This document shows positions 18,386 to 28,949 of a stretch of 64,000 nucleotides of DNA, one piece after another. The stretch lies in contig NZ_JAKWJS010000006.1 in NCBI RefSeq assembly GCF_022761115.1, forward strand, positions 1 through 64,000, written 5' to 3'. Each line of letters begins with the position of its first letter. The stretch's first letter is position 1. A model generated the notes under the pieces. The model ran no database searches, was not told the DNA's origin, and saw nothing but the letters and a program-made list of their open reading frames with translations. The position numbers and the translations under genes are program-made. The stretch comes from Dyella sp. RRB7. Its GTDB lineage: Bacteria > Pseudomonadota > Gammaproteobacteria > Xanthomonadales > Rhodanobacteraceae.

Positions 18386-20617
18386 ATGAAACGCACGCAT
18401 CTGAGTCTTGCGATCGGCCTGGTCGTGGGTCTGTCCTGTCTGGCATCCGCGTATGCCGACGATGCTCCGCAGAGCACCGACTCGACCACCACCACGGCCA
18501 AGCCGTCCGAAGCCAAGCAGCTGGAGGGCGTGAAAGTCACCGCGCGCAAGCGCGAGGAAACCCTGCAGGACGTGCCGATTGCGGTCAGCGCATTCACCGC
18601 GCAGTCGCTGTACAACCAGAACGTGCAGAACCTCGGCGACCTGCAGGGCAAGGTGCCGACCTTGCAGATCTACGCCGCGCGCGGCTCCAATACCACGCTT
18701 ACCGCCTATATCCGCGGCGTTGGCCAGGCCGATCCGACCTGGGGCTTCGACCCGGCCGTGGGCATCTATCTGGATGACGTGTACATGGCGCGCCCGCAGG
18801 GCACCATGCTGGACGTGTTCGACGTCAACCGCATCGAGGTGTTGCGCGGCCCGCAGGGCAGCCTGTACGGCAAGAACACCATTGGCGGCGCCATCAAGTA
18901 TGTGTCCAACCCATTGCCCACGCAGACCACCGGCTCGGTGGAAGCCACCGTGGGCACGCATGGCGAGAAGGACGTGAAGGGCAGCCTTGGCGGCGCCACT
19001 TCCGATGGCGTGTGGCGCGGCCGCATTGCCTATGCCAGCGAGCACAACGACGGCTTCGGCACCGACCTGCTCAACGGTAGCCGCAACGGCAACAAGAACA
19101 CCAATGCGGCGCGCGCCTCGCTGGGCTTTTTCCCCTCGTCCGACTTCAATGCGGAGCTCTCGGTGGACGGGTTGCGCGACAATTCCAATCCGCGCGGCGC
19201 GAAGATGCTCACGGTCAACGGGCTGGACCCGGCCTACCAGCCGCTGTCGAGCGACTACGACACGCGCAGCGGCATGCCGCAGTTGAACAACACCACGCTG
19301 TGGGGCACCGCGCTGACCTTGAACTGGATCGTCAGCCAGGAGTGGACGTTGAAATCCATCACTGCCTATCGCGGCTCGTCCACCAACAGCAATATCGACT
19401 TCGACACCTTGCCCGAGCAGATCGCCGACGTCTCGGCGATCTACAAGGACCATCAGTTCACCCAGGAATTCCAGGCCAACTACGACAACGGCGGCGCTGT
19501 GCACGGCGTGTTCGGCCTGTACTACTTCAACGGCACGGCGAAGGGCTCGATCGACAACATCTTCCTTGGCTCGCCGCCGTACAGCACGCTGGGCCTGTCG
19601 CAATACGGCAGCACCGGCGGCAGCATCGGCACCAAGAGCTATGCGGGCTATGGCGATTTCACCTGGGACATCAGCCCGGTGTGGAGCCTGGACGTGGGCC
19701 TGCGCTTCACCGACGAGAAGAAGTCGGCGGTGATCCAGAACTATGGCTACGCGGATGCCACGTTCACCAATCCCATCTCGGTGCTGGCCGATTTCAGCGG
19801 CGCGCACACCTCGCACAACACCTCGCCCAAGGTGTCGCTGGACTATAGCGCCACCGACCAGGTCAAGCTCTACGCCAGCTATAGCGAAGGCTTCCATTCG
19901 GGTGGCTACAACATCCGCGCCAACTGCTCGGCGATTCCCGAATCCTGCCGTCCGATCGCGGACGAAAAGGTGCAGTCGTTCGAACTGGGCAGCAAGATGT
20001 CCTTCTTCGACGACAGCCTGATGTTGAACACCGCGCTGTTCCACAACATCTATTCGAATATCCAGCTGTCGGTGTTCACTTCGTACACCTTGCCCAATGG
20101 CACGCAAGGTTTCTTCGGCGACTTCACCAATGCGGGCAAGGGCCATATCGATGGCCTGGAAGAAGAATTCGCCTGGAAGCCGGTGGAGAACTGGACCTTC
20201 AGCGGCAACTTCGCCTACCTGCATACCAAGTACACGCAATTCGAAAGCGGCGGCGTCAACATTGCCGACACCCAGCGCTTCACCAACGCACCGAAGTGGT
20301 CCGGCGGCCTGAACCTGGAGCACACCATTCCGCTGGCCGATGGCGGCAGCGTCAGCGGCCGCATCAACTACACCTATCAGACCAGCGTCTATCCCGAGAC
20401 CACGCTGTCGCCGCTGATCATGCAGCCGTCGTACGGGCTGTGGAATGCCGGGGTGATCTGGCATATCAACCAGCCGTGGAGCCTGAGCCTGCAGGGCACC
20501 AACCTGGCCAACAAGTCGTATCGCACCACCGGCTATAACATCGCGGCACTGGACATCGTCACCGGTTTCTATGGTCCGCCGCGCATGGTGACGTTGAGCG
20601 CGCGCTATTCGTTCTGA
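18386..20617 (+). CDS. TonB-dependent outer-membrane receptor
   Basis: 743 residues. Signal peptide 1-24 (LAIGLVVGLSCLASAYA) and a TonB-box/linker region (EGVKVTARKREETLQDVPIAVSAF), then the plug domain (GRGVGQ-type turn, VGIYLDDVYMARPQG, RIEVLRGPQGSLYGKNTIGGAIKY) and a 22-strand barrel ending in Phe (LSARYSF). It belongs to the broad receptor group common in Xanthomonadales that takes up carbon sources as well as iron. The following gene starts 23 bp downstream and encodes a PHB-depolymerase-like esterase, so uptake of polyester fragments is a plausible role. Confidence 0.9.
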   Translation: MKRTHLSLAIGLVVGLSCLASAYADDAPQSTDSTTTTAKPSEAKQLEGVKVTARKREETLQDVPIAVSAFTAQSLYNQNVQNLGDLQGKVPTLQIYAARGSNTTLTAYIRGVGQADPTWGFDPAVGIYLDDVYMARPQGTMLDVFDVNRIEVLRGPQGSLYGKNTIGGAIKYVSNPLPTQTTGSVEATVGTHGEKDVKGSLGGATSDGVWRGRIAYASEHNDGFGTDLLNGSRNGNKNTNAARASLGFFPSSDFNAELSVDGLRDNSNPRGAKMLTVNGLDPAYQPLSSDYDTRSGMPQLNNTTLWGTALTLNWIVSQEWTLKSITAYRGSSTNSNIDFDTLPEQIADVSAIYKDHQFTQEFQANYDNGGAVHGVFGLYYFNGTAKGSIDNIFLGSPPYSTLGLSQYGSTGGSIGTKSYAGYGDFTWDISPVWSLDVGLRFTDEKKSAVIQNYGYADATFTNPISVLADFSGAHTSHNTSPKVSLDYSATDQVKLYASYSEGFHSGGYNIRANCSAIPESCRPIADEKVQSFELGSKMSFFDDSLMLNTALFHNIYSNIQLSVFTSYTLPNGTQGFFGDFTNAGKGHIDGLEEEFAWKPVENWTFSGNFAYLHTKYTQFESGGVNIADTQRFTNAPKWSGGLNLEHTIPLADGGSVSGRINYTYQTSVYPETTLSPLIMQPSYGLWNAGVIWHINQPWSLSLQGTNLANKSYRTTGYNIAALDIVTGFYGPPRMVTLSARYSF

Positions 20618-20640
20618 TGCTGCTTACGAAGGAGAAGCCC

Positions 20641-21663
20641 ATGCGTCGTTTCGCCGGCCTGCTGTTCGGATTGATCCTGCTGGGAGGCGCCGCATGGGCG
20701 GATGAGGCCGCCGCGCCCTTGCCCAAGCTCAGGCTGGAGCCGGCGAGGGTGGCGGTGGCCGGTTTGTCTTCGGGGGCGTATATGGCCACCCAGGCGCAGA
20801 TGGCGTATCCCGAGCTGTTTTCCGGGGCGGCCATGGTGGCGGGTGGCCCTTACGGTTGCGCGGCGGGTCGGCTGGACCTGGCGCTGAGTACCTGCATGAA
20901 AGGCGTGCCGGCGCCCGACGCAGCCGCCCTGGTGGCACGCGCCCGGCAGCGCTCGGCAGCGGGCGAGATCGGTCCGTTGAAGGATCTGGCGCATGCCCGG
21001 GTCTACCTGCTGCATGGCAAGGACGATGCGCTGGTGGCGCCGGCCGTCGCCGAGGCGGGCGCACGGTTCTACCAGCTGTTGCGCGATGGCGAGCCCGGCC
21101 TGAAGACGATGCAGGTGCATGACGATGGCGACCGCGCGTTTGCGCACAATCTGCCGATCGCGGCCATCGGTGACGACTGCGACAAGTCGGTGTCGCCCTA
21201 TCTTGGCCACTGCGGTTTCGATGCGGCCGGTGAAATCTTCAGCCAGCTGTTCGGCAAGCCCGAGCACGCGGCCACCACGGCCAGGGGTGAATTGCGCCGC
21301 TTCGACCAGGACGCGTACCGTCCTGGCGGAACCGATGCGCTGCTGGCGAAGGAGGGCTACATCTACCTGCCGCCGGATTGCCTGGCCGGCAAGCCATGCG
21401 GCCTGCTGGTGGCATTCCACGGGTGCAAGCAGAATGCCGATGCGGTGGGCGAGGCCTTCGTGAAGGACGCGGGCTTCAACCGCTGGGCCGACGTGTACGA
21501 CGTGGCGGTCCTGTATCCTCAGACCCGCGCGAGCACGGCGCCTTTGAATCCGCAGGCATGCTGGGACTGGTGGGGCTATTCCGGAACCGATTACGACAGC
21601 CGCCAGGGCGTGCAGTTGCGCTGGCTGGTCGGCGCCGTCAAGGCGCTGGGGTTGCCTCATTGA
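20641..21663 (+). CDS. Exported PHB-depolymerase-family esterase
   Basis: 340 residues with a signal peptide (FAGLLFGLILLGGAAWA). The alpha/beta-hydrolase nucleophile motif is GLSSGAYMA (Ser at about 46), and the second half has the depolymerase-type segment YLPPDCLAGKPCGLLVAFHGCKQNADAVGEAF ending near CWDWWGY. Four or more cysteines suit a periplasmic or secreted protein. I start at the second ATG because AAGGAGAAG precedes it and the signal peptide then begins at residue 1. Family members hydrolyse poly(3-hydroxybutyrate) or small esters. Confidence 0.8.
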   Translation: MRRFAGLLFGLILLGGAAWADEAAAPLPKLRLEPARVAVAGLSSGAYMATQAQMAYPELFSGAAMVAGGPYGCAAGRLDLALSTCMKGVPAPDAAALVARARQRSAAGEIGPLKDLAHARVYLLHGKDDALVAPAVAEAGARFYQLLRDGEPGLKTMQVHDDGDRAFAHNLPIAAIGDDCDKSVSPYLGHCGFDAAGEIFSQLFGKPEHAATTARGELRRFDQDAYRPGGTDALLAKEGYIYLPPDCLAGKPCGLLVAFHGCKQNADAVGEAFVKDAGFNRWADVYDVAVLYPQTRASTAPLNPQACWDWWGYSGTDYDSRQGVQLRWLVGAVKALGLPH

Positions 21664-21703
21664 TTCCAACCTCCCCACGGGGGAGAGGGCGTAGCGCGAC
21701 GCC

Positions 21704-24700
21704 ATGTTGACCGCCGGCACGATTACCGCCGCCGCGCTTATCTGGCTGGGCCTGCTGTTTGGCGTCGCGCTCATCGGCGAACGGCGCCCGGCGTTGTTCG
21801 AACGGCGCTGGTCGATCGTCTACGCGCTGTCGCTGGCCATCCACTGCACGTCGTGGACGTTCTATGGCACCGTCACCCAGGCCAGCCGCTCGGGCTGGTG
21901 GCTGCCGCCGACTTTCGTCGGCGCGATCCTGATGTATCTGTTCGCGGTGACGGTGCTGCGCCGGCTGGTGCAGCTGGCGCGCGACTACAACGCCGGTTCG
22001 CTGGCCGACCTCATCGCGGTGCGCTTGGGGCGGCATACCGGTCTGGCTGCCCTGGTCACGGTGGTGGTGTTGATCGGCATCGTGCCGTACATCGCCTTGC
22101 AGCTCAAAGCAGTGGCGATGAGTTACGGCATGCTCAGCCGGGGGCAGCTGTCCGAAACCGATCCCTGGCAGGACAGTGCGCTCTACGTGGCCTTGCTGAT
22201 GGCGCTGTTCGCCATGCTGTTCGGCACGCGGCGCGCCTCCGTGATGGCACACAACCGCGGCCTGGTGCTGGCGATGGCGTTCGAGTCGCTGTTCAAGCTC
22301 GGCGCGATGCTGGCGTTGGGTACGTTGTTGCTCTCGCCGGCCAGTCGCCAGTTGATCGCCGCGGCGCCCACCCAGCACGACAGCAACGGATTTCCCGCGC
22401 TGATCCTGCTGGGCGCGCTGGCCATGTTCACGCTGCCGCACCAGTTCCATGCCGGCGTGGTGGAGTGTCGCGACAGTTCGCATCTGCGCACCGCGCGTTG
22501 GCTGTTTCCGCTGTACATGCTGCTGATCTCCTTGCCGATCCTGCCGCTGGCGCGATTGGGTGATGCATGGCTGGGGCCCGGTGGCGTGCCATCCGATCTC
22601 TACGTGCTGGCGCTGCCGCTGGCGCGCGGCCAGCACGGGCTGGCACTGCTGGCTTTTCTCGGCGGACTGAGCGCGGCCACCAGCATGGTGGTGGTGGCGA
22701 CGCTGGCGTTGAGCCTGATGATCGTCAACCATTTCATCGCGCCGCTGCGGGTGCGTGCCGGCTGGGGGCGTGACGAGCAGGGTGACTTGCGTGGCGAAGT
22801 GATCAACCAGCGTCGTGTCGCCATCCTGGCGGTGATCCTGCTGGCCTGGGCCTACAGTCGTGTGCTGGCACGCAACGACGCGCTGGCCGATATCGGTGCG
22901 GTGTCCTTTTCCGCGCTGGCCGGCCTGGCGCCTGCGTTGCTGGCGGCCGTGTATCGGCCGCAGCTGGGGCCGCGCGCGGTGGCGGCCGGCCTCGCGGTGG
23001 GCACGCTGGTGTGGCTCTATGTGTTGCTGCCGACCATGCAGCCGCATGGCGGCGCCTGGCTGCACGAGGGGCCGCTGGGAGTGGCGTGGCTGGGACCGGA
23101 CGGTTTGCTTGGACTGGATGACTGGAGTCGTCTGGGGCGTGCGGTGGTGCTTAGCCTGATCGCCAATGTGGCCACCATGGTCGCCGTGGCCGGCTCGCGT
23201 TTTGGCCGCTCACCGCGTGCGGTGAGCATGGGCGATATCGGGCTGATGGAATTGCGCGCGCTGGCCACCCGTTTTCTGCCGGCGGACCGCGTGGTTCATT
23301 TGTTCGATGACGCGGCGATGAGCGGTGCCGCCGGCAGCGCGCGCATTGCTGCGGTGGAGCATGAGCTGGCGGCGGTGATCGGCGCCTCTTCCGCGCGCCT
23401 GTTGCTGGAAGTGGTGCGCCAGCAGCGTCGCGACGAGCTGGATACGGTGGCGGCGATCGTGGGCGAAGCCGCGCAGGATCTGCGCTTCAACCAGCGCGTG
23501 CTGGAGGCGGCGCTGGAGAACATGAGCCAGGGCATTTGCGTGGTGGATGCGGAGCTGCGGCTGGTGGCGTGGAACAGCCGCTACGCCAGCCTGTTCGGTT
23601 ATCCGCGCGAGCTGTTGCAGGTGGGGCGTCCGGTGGCCGATCTCACCCGCTACAACATCGACCGGGGCATGATTGGTCCCGGTGAATCCGACGCGCGCGT
23701 GCAGCGACGCCTCACCCATATGCGCGCGGGTACGCAGCATCTTTCCGAGCGGCGTTTTCCCGACGGCACCATGGTGGAGATTCGCGGCAATCCCATGCCC
23801 GGGGGCGGCTTCGTCGCCACCTTCACCGACGTCACCGCGTTCCGCCAGGCCGAGGCGGCGCTCAAGCGCGCCAACGAGACGCTGGAACTGCGCGTGGAAG
23901 AGCGCACGCGCGCCCTGGCGGCGGCCACCGCCGAGGCGCAGCGCGCCAACGAAGCCAAGAGTCGCTTCCTGGCGGCGGTCAGTCACGACCTGATGCAGCC
24001 ACTGCACGCGGCCCAGCTGTTTGCGCACACGCTGGCCGAGCGCGGCAGCGATACCGCCACGACGCAGCATCTGCATGGTGCGTTGACCGCCACCGAGGGC
24101 TTGCTCGCCGGCCTGCTCGATATGGCGCGGCTGGAAGCCGGGCGCCTGCAACCGCAACCACGCGATTTCGCCCTGGCCGACGTGCTCGATCCGCTGGCGG
24201 CGGAGTTCCGCGCCCTGGCGGGTGATCGCGGCATCCGCTTCGACGTGGTGGGTACCCGGCAATGGGTGCATTCCGATCCGCAGCTGTTGCGCCGCGTGTT
24301 GCAGAACTTTCTTTCCAACGCGCTGCGCTATGCCGAGCGCGGGCGCGTACTGCTCGGCGTGCGGCGACACGGCGGGCGGGTGCAACTGCAGGTGTGGGAC
24401 AACGGGCCGGGCATACCGCTGGCCGAGCAGCGGGGGATCTTCGAGGAATTTCGCCGCGGCAGCGCGGCAGGTGGGCAGGGCCTGGGGCTGGGCCTGTCGA
24501 TCGCCCAGCGCATGGCGGCCTTGCTCGACCATCCGATCGGGCTGCGTTCGTGGAGCGGGCAGGGCAGTGTGTTCGAGCTGAGCGTGCCATGTGCGCAGCA
24601 TCGGTCGCCAACGGCGGCCGTGGCGTTGGAACCCCAGCCGCTGCCCGCCGGACGCGCGCTGGTGCTCGACAACGAGCCGGCCGCGCTGTCCGCATTGAGC

Positions 24701-25006
24701 GTCCTGCTGACCGGCTGGGGCTGGCAGGTGCATGCCGCGCGCACGCTGGAGCAGGCGCGGGCCGCGCCCTGGCGTCCGGACCTGCATATCTTCGATTACC
24801 ACCTGGATGCGGGGCGCACCGGGCTGGATGTGCTGCATGAACTGGGCGATGCCGCGCGCGATGTGCCGACTGTGATCCTCACCGCGGACCGCGATGGCGA
24901 ACTGCGCCAGCGCCTGCTCGATCGTGGCCTTGGCGTGTTGTACAAGCCGCTCAAGCCGCTGGCGTTGCGACAGGTGTTGCAGCGCGTGGCGGTGGCGCGT
25001 GGGTGA
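21704..25006 (+). CDS. Hybrid sensor kinase with sodium-solute-symporter-like sensor
   Basis: 1100 residues. About 1-490 form roughly 13 membrane helices of the SSF (PutP-like) transporter fold, then a PAS domain (around 600-710, MSQGICVVDAELRLVAWNSRYASLFGY), a coiled linker, a HisKA domain with phospho-acceptor His761 (AVSHDLMQPL), an ATPase domain (NFLSNALRYA, DNGPGIP, GLGLGLSIAQ) and a C-terminal receiver with Asp1031 (IFDYHLD) and a KPLKPL lysine. The same architecture is seen in CbrA/ErcS-type sensors of carbon sources. The LuxR regulator convergent with it is the probable partner. Confidence 0.9.
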   Translation: MLTAGTITAAALIWLGLLFGVALIGERRPALFERRWSIVYALSLAIHCTSWTFYGTVTQASRSGWWLPPTFVGAILMYLFAVTVLRRLVQLARDYNAGSLADLIAVRLGRHTGLAALVTVVVLIGIVPYIALQLKAVAMSYGMLSRGQLSETDPWQDSALYVALLMALFAMLFGTRRASVMAHNRGLVLAMAFESLFKLGAMLALGTLLLSPASRQLIAAAPTQHDSNGFPALILLGALAMFTLPHQFHAGVVECRDSSHLRTARWLFPLYMLLISLPILPLARLGDAWLGPGGVPSDLYVLALPLARGQHGLALLAFLGGLSAATSMVVVATLALSLMIVNHFIAPLRVRAGWGRDEQGDLRGEVINQRRVAILAVILLAWAYSRVLARNDALADIGAVSFSALAGLAPALLAAVYRPQLGPRAVAAGLAVGTLVWLYVLLPTMQPHGGAWLHEGPLGVAWLGPDGLLGLDDWSRLGRAVVLSLIANVATMVAVAGSRFGRSPRAVSMGDIGLMELRALATRFLPADRVVHLFDDAAMSGAAGSARIAAVEHELAAVIGASSARLLLEVVRQQRRDELDTVAAIVGEAAQDLRFNQRVLEAALENMSQGICVVDAELRLVAWNSRYASLFGYPRELLQVGRPVADLTRYNIDRGMIGPGESDARVQRRLTHMRAGTQHLSERRFPDGTMVEIRGNPMPGGGFVATFTDVTAFRQAEAALKRANETLELRVEERTRALAAATAEAQRANEAKSRFLAAVSHDLMQPLHAAQLFAHTLAERGSDTATTQHLHGALTATEGLLAGLLDMARLEAGRLQPQPRDFALADVLDPLAAEFRALAGDRGIRFDVVGTRQWVHSDPQLLRRVLQNFLSNALRYAERGRVLLGVRRHGGRVQLQVWDNGPGIPLAEQRGIFEEFRRGSAAGGQGLGLGLSIAQRMAALLDHPIGLRSWSGQGSVFELSVPCAQHRSPTAAVALEPQPLPAGRALVLDNEPAALSALSVLLTGWGWQVHAARTLEQARAAPWRPDLHIFDYHLDAGRTGLDVLHELGDAARDVPTVILTADRDGELRQRLLDRGLGVLYKPLKPLALRQVLQRVAVARG

Positions 25007-25015
25007 GGTCTTGGC

Positions 25016-25672
25016 CTAGAGCCGCGTCGACTCGCTCAAATCCAGCGAGCGCAACATCACGCCCGCCTGCGTGCGGTTGCGCACGCCGAGCTTTTCGAAG
25101 ATGGCGGTGACGTGCGCCTTCACCGTCCGTTCCTGGATGGCGAGGCGATCGGCGATCTGCTTGTTGAGCAGGCCTTCGCCCAGCAGGGCGAGCACGCGGT
25201 ATTGCTGTTCGGTGAGGCGCGCCAGGCGCGTCGCCAGGTCAATATCCACGGGGTCGGCCGGCATGCTTGCCACGGCCTGCGCCAATGCGGGCGGCAGCCA
25301 GCTGCCGCAGTCGAGCACGTTGCGAATGGCGTCGGCGATTTCGACTGGGCTGGCGCTCTTGGGAATGAAGCCGGCGGCACCGTGGTCGAGCGCGCGGCGC
25401 ACGGTGCGTGGTTCGTCATGCGCCGACACCACCAGCACCGCGACGCCCGGATGTTGTCCACGCAGCGTGGCCAATCCCGACAGCCCCTGGCTGCCGGGCA
25501 TGTGCAGGTCCAGCAGCACCAGGTCGATGTCGGGGTCGGCGGCGAGTGTCTGCAGTGCTCCGGCAAGGTCCGCGGCCTCCATCACCGTGCAATCGGCCAC
25601 GCTTTCCTGGGCGGCCTGGCGCAGCGCTGCGCGGAACAGGGGATGGTCGTCGGCGATCAGCAGGCGTGTCAT
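25016..25672 (-). CDS. NarL/LuxR-family response regulator
   Basis: 218 residues. A receiver domain with phosphorylation site Asp55 (LVLLDLHMPG), the Thr/Ser and Lys switch residues (VVSAHDE, IPKSAS), and a C-terminal LuxR helix-turn-helix (LTEQQYRVLALLGEGLLNKQIADRLAIQERTVKAHVTAIFEKLGV). Resembles AgmR/ErbR-type regulators that act with SSF-type hybrid kinases. It ends 10 bp from the kinase stop (convergent), and its start is 131 bp from the divergent oligomer hydrolase gene, so it may control that promoter. Confidence 0.9.
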   Translation of the reverse strand: MTRLLIADDHPLFRAALRQAAQESVADCTVMEAADLAGALQTLAADPDIDLVLLDLHMPGSQGLSGLATLRGQHPGVAVLVVSAHDEPRTVRRALDHGAAGFIPKSASPVEIADAIRNVLDCGSWLPPALAQAVASMPADPVDIDLATRLARLTEQQYRVLALLGEGLLNKQIADRLAIQERTVKAHVTAIFEKLGVRNRTQAGVMLRSLDLSESTRL

Positions 25673-25803
25673 GGCCGCCGACGTTAGCGGGGGGAACTGC
25701 CTACGTCGAGATCAGGAAGTCATGCCGTCACCCGGTGGCGACCCCCGGTGTGCTGGACTTTCGTACGATGGTGAGCGCGCTCCCACTTGTTAAGGTGGAC
25801 GGC

Positions 25804-27669
25804 ATGACCAATCCACTCTCTCGATGGATCCTGCTGCTCGCGCCGGTGCTGGCGTCGTGCGCGGCCACGCCCGCGACCAAGGAGTCCGGCATGCAAGTCC
25901 CTGATTTCGTGCATGGCGAGGTGCGCGTGACCGAACACCGCGCCGGCGACGATCTGCTCAGCGCGGGGCTGGGCCTGTCTGGCCTGGCGGCAGCGCCGGC
26001 GCCGTTTGCGCAGCCGTCCAAGCCCACGGCCGAGGAGCTGCGGCGACGGGCGATCCAGACCAGCTGGAAAGGCATTGCCGATCTCGGGCCGCTGGGCGGC
26101 TACGGCAGCGTGTATGGCGCCGTGCCCGATGTGCCGGGGCGCGAATACCAGGCGTTCGCCTGGATTCCCGGCGCCCGTTCGCCGCATCGCGTGCTGCTGC
26201 AGGTACCCGACCGCTTCGATCGTTCGCACCGTTGCCTGGTGGTGACGGCGTCGTCCGGCTCGCGCGGCATCTATGGCGCCATTGCGCTGGCTGGCGCGTG
26301 GGGCCTGCCGCGTGGTTGCGCCGTGGCCTATACGGACAAGGGCACCGGCGCGGGCTATTTCGATCTTGCCGACGACAGTGGCGTAGCATTGGACGGCACC
26401 CGGGCCAGGCGCGGCACCGCCACGCTGGAATTCGAGCCGGCGGCGGGCGCCCAGCACACCGGCGTTGCGGTCAAGCACGCGCATTCTGGCGACAACCCCG
26501 AAGCCGACTGGGGACGCCACGTGTTGCAGGCCGCCCGCTTCGGGTTGGCCATGCTCGATCGCGCCTTTCCCGACCAGGCGCCGTTCACGGCGCAGAACAC
26601 GCGCATCATCGCCACCGGCCTTTCCAACGGTGGCGGCGCCGTGCTGCAGGCGGCGGGGCTCGATGACGACCATCTGCTGGCTGGCGTGGTATCGCTGGAG
26701 CCCAACGTGAACGTGCCGGGGCAGGGGCGCGCGCTGTACGACTACGCCACCGAAGCCTCGCTGTATCTGCCCTGCGCGCTGCTCGACAGCCGTTTCGACG
26801 CCACGCCGCTGGCCCGCACCCCCAAGGGCGAGCAGCCCGCCGCCTGGGCGCAGCGCTGCCATCAGTTGCATGAGCGGGGCCTGCTTGGTGGCGACCGCAT
26901 CAGCGCGCAGGCCGCCGACGCCTACCAACGCCTGCATGCGCACGGCTGGAGCGACGAGGCGATGGCGACCGCCGCATCCACCACGTCGTTCGATGTGTGG
27001 CGCGCGGTGACCGCCGCTTACGCCTCGGCCTATATGCGGCGTGGACCGGACGATATGCCCTGCGGCTTCCACTACGCCGCGATGGCGGCGGATGGTGCGC
27101 CGGGTCCTGCCGTGCCGGCGGTGCGCGCCGCCTGGTGGGCCGACGCATCGGGTATTCCACCGGGCAATGGCGTGGGCCTGTATGGCGGCACCGACCACTC
27201 GCCCGATCCGGGCTTGCCGGGCGCCCTGTGCCTGCGCGCGCTGTGGGACGACACCGACGCCAGCACCCAGCCACTGCGCGACGGCGTGGCCGCCACCACG
27301 GTGAAGCCGCCGCGGGCCAGCCTGCCGCTATGGGTGGTGCATGGCGCCGCCGATGGGCTGCTGCCCACCGCCTTCACCTCCGAAGCCTACATGGCCTGGT
27401 TGCGTGCCAAGGGCGGGCATCCGCTGTATTGGAAGGTGCCCTACGCGCAGCATTTCGACGCCTTCCTCGCCCTGCCGGGTTTTGGCGACAAGCACGTGCC
27501 GCTGCTGCCTTATGGCTATGCCGCGCTGGACCGGATGTGGGCACATCTTTATGAGGGTGCCCCATGGCCGGCCCTGGTGCCGACGCCGGCGGCGCAGCCG
27601 CGCGGCACCGGTGCGCTGACGCCCGCCGCGCTGGACCTGCCCGCGCCCTGGACGGCAGGGCCCGGATGA
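25804..27669 (+). CDS. D-(-)-3-hydroxybutyrate oligomer hydrolase, lipoprotein
   Basis: 621 residues. Hydrolyses short 3-hydroxybutyrate oligomers to monomers after depolymerase action. The ATG at 25804 gives a lipoprotein signal with lipobox LAS-C (Cys at residue 19). The family pattern is clear: [35 protein letters not shown], and a nucleophile motif [12 protein letters not shown] (Ser at about 278). Later segments [30 protein letters not shown] and [14 protein letters not shown] carry the probable Asp and His. Lipid anchoring suggests periplasmic or outer-membrane location. Confidence 0.9.
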   Translation: MTNPLSRWILLLAPVLASCAATPATKESGMQVPDFVHGEVRVTEHRAGDDLLSAGLGLSGLAAAPAPFAQPSKPTAEELRRRAIQTSWKGIADLGPLGGYGSVYGAVPDVPGREYQAFAWIPGARSPHRVLLQVPDRFDRSHRCLVVTASSGSRGIYGAIALAGAWGLPRGCAVAYTDKGTGAGYFDLADDSGVALDGTRARRGTATLEFEPAAGAQHTGVAVKHAHSGDNPEADWGRHVLQAARFGLAMLDRAFPDQAPFTAQNTRIIATGLSNGGGAVLQAAGLDDDHLLAGVVSLEPNVNVPGQGRALYDYATEASLYLPCALLDSRFDATPLARTPKGEQPAAWAQRCHQLHERGLLGGDRISAQAADAYQRLHAHGWSDEAMATAASTTSFDVWRAVTAAYASAYMRRGPDDMPCGFHYAAMAADGAPGPAVPAVRAAWWADASGIPPGNGVGLYGGTDHSPDPGLPGALCLRALWDDTDASTQPLRDGVAATTVKPPRASLPLWVVHGAADGLLPTAFTSEAYMAWLRAKGGHPLYWKVPYAQHFDAFLALPGFGDKHVPLLPYGYAALDRMWAHLYEGAPWPALVPTPAAQPRGTGALTPAALDLPAPWTAGPG

Positions 27670-27787
27670 GGCGGATTTTTGCGGCGAAGCAAGTCGCCGG
27701 GGGCCTGCAGCGGGCACCAGCTGGGGTATCCTTGCCGCCCCGCAGGGCGCCTGTGGCCGCGCGCTGCCTTTGCAAACAGGATTTCCG

Positions 27788-28297
27788 ATGACCATCAACG
27801 TCACCTTCAACACCAACCGCGGTCCGATCCACCTGCGCCTGCATGAGGACAAGACCCCGGTGACCGTGGCCAGCTTCGTCAACCTGGCCCGTCGCGGCTA
27901 CTACGATGGCCTGTCGTTCCATCGCGTGATCGCCGATTTCATGATCCAGGGCGGTTGCCCGGAAGGCAGCGGCCGTGGCGGTCCGGGCTACCGCTTCGAG
28001 GACGAGTTCGATCCCTCGCTGCGCCATGACAAGCCGGGCGTGCTGTCGATGGCCAATGCCGGTCCGCGCACCAACGGCAGCCAGTTCTTCATCACCCATG
28101 GCGCCACGCCGTGGCTGGACGGCAAGCACAGCGTGTTCGGCGAAGTGGTCGGTCCCGAGGACCAGGCCGTGGTCGACGCCATCCGCCAGGGCGACATCAT
28201 CGAGAAGGTCACCCTGGAAGGCGACGTCGACGCGCTGCTGGCCGCCCAGGCCGATCGCGTGAAGGAATGGAACGCGGTGCTCGACGAGCGCGGCTAA
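27788..28297 (+). CDS. Cyclophilin-type peptidyl-prolyl isomerase
   Basis: 169 residues without a signal peptide, hence cytoplasmic (PpiB-like). The cyclophilin core is intact: [13 protein letters not shown] with the catalytic Arg, [30 protein letters not shown]. The start is the ATG after GGATTTCC. Ends just before a strong terminator. Catalyses cis-trans isomerisation of prolyl bonds. Confidence 0.93.
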   Translation: MTINVTFNTNRGPIHLRLHEDKTPVTVASFVNLARRGYYDGLSFHRVIADFMIQGGCPEGSGRGGPGYRFEDEFDPSLRHDKPGVLSMANAGPRTNGSQFFITHGATPWLDGKHSVFGEVVGPEDQAVVDAIRQGDIIEKVTLEGDVDALLAAQADRVKEWNAVLDERG

Positions 28298-28319
28298 GTT
28301 CATTCGTTGTATTGATGTG

Positions 28320-28352
28320 AAAAAGCCGCCATTCGCCGAATGGCGGCTTTTT
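28320..28352 (+). terminator. Intrinsic terminator after the cyclophilin gene
   Basis: A near-perfect hairpin (AAAAAGCCGCCATTCG with its complement) ending in a run of T. Probably bidirectional in form. Confidence 0.85.
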
Positions 28353-28454
28353 CATGGGCAGATTGTCATGGCAGCGTACGGAGCCGGGGCCTAGAATCGA
28401 ACAGCGCCACATGCCGCATGCTGTGTGTCATCCCATCCTCAAGGAGATGTAGCC

Positions 28455-28889
28455 ATGTCATTTCTCAACGATTTGCTCGGTGGTGGTCAGGGCAATGCCG
28501 CCGGCGGTTCCTCGCTCATTGCGGTGGCGGGCCAGCTGATTGAAAAAGCAGGGGGCGTACAAGGCCTGGTGGCCGTGCTGCAGCAGCACGGGCTGGGCGA
28601 GGCGGCCCAGTCCTGGGTGGGCAGCGGTGCCAATCAGGCGGTGTCGAGCGACCAGCTGGGCCAGGCCCTGCAAAATGGCGGGCTGGGGCCGCTGGTGCAG
28701 GAGGCGGCCGGCAAGCTCGGCGTCGATCCCGGCCAGTTGCTTGGCCAGCTGTCGCAGGTGCTGCCCCATGCCGTGGACCACCTCACGCCGGATGGCCAGG
28801 TGCCCACGCAGGCCACGGGTGGCCTCGACCTGGGTTCGCTGGCCTCGCTGGCCGGCAAGCTGTTCGGCGGCGGCAACCAGACGGCCTGA
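28455..28889 (+). CDS. YidB-family (DUF937) protein
   Basis: 144 residues. The opening SFLNDLLGGGQ and the repeated short helices ending in glycine (AVAGQLIEKAGGVQGLVAVLQQHGLGE, QAVSSDQLGQALQ) are characteristic of the YidB family, whose function is unknown. A strong AAGGAGATGT Shine-Dalgarno sits before the chosen ATG. No signal peptide. Confidence 0.85.
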   Translation: MSFLNDLLGGGQGNAAGGSSLIAVAGQLIEKAGGVQGLVAVLQQHGLGEAAQSWVGSGANQAVSSDQLGQALQNGGLGPLVQEAAGKLGVDPGQLLGQLSQVLPHAVDHLTPDGQVPTQATGGLDLGSLASLAGKLFGGGNQTA

Positions 28890-28949
28890 GCCCGGCCTGG
28901 CCAAGCGGACATCGGCGACGCGCAACGCGTCGCCGATGTTTCAACACGA

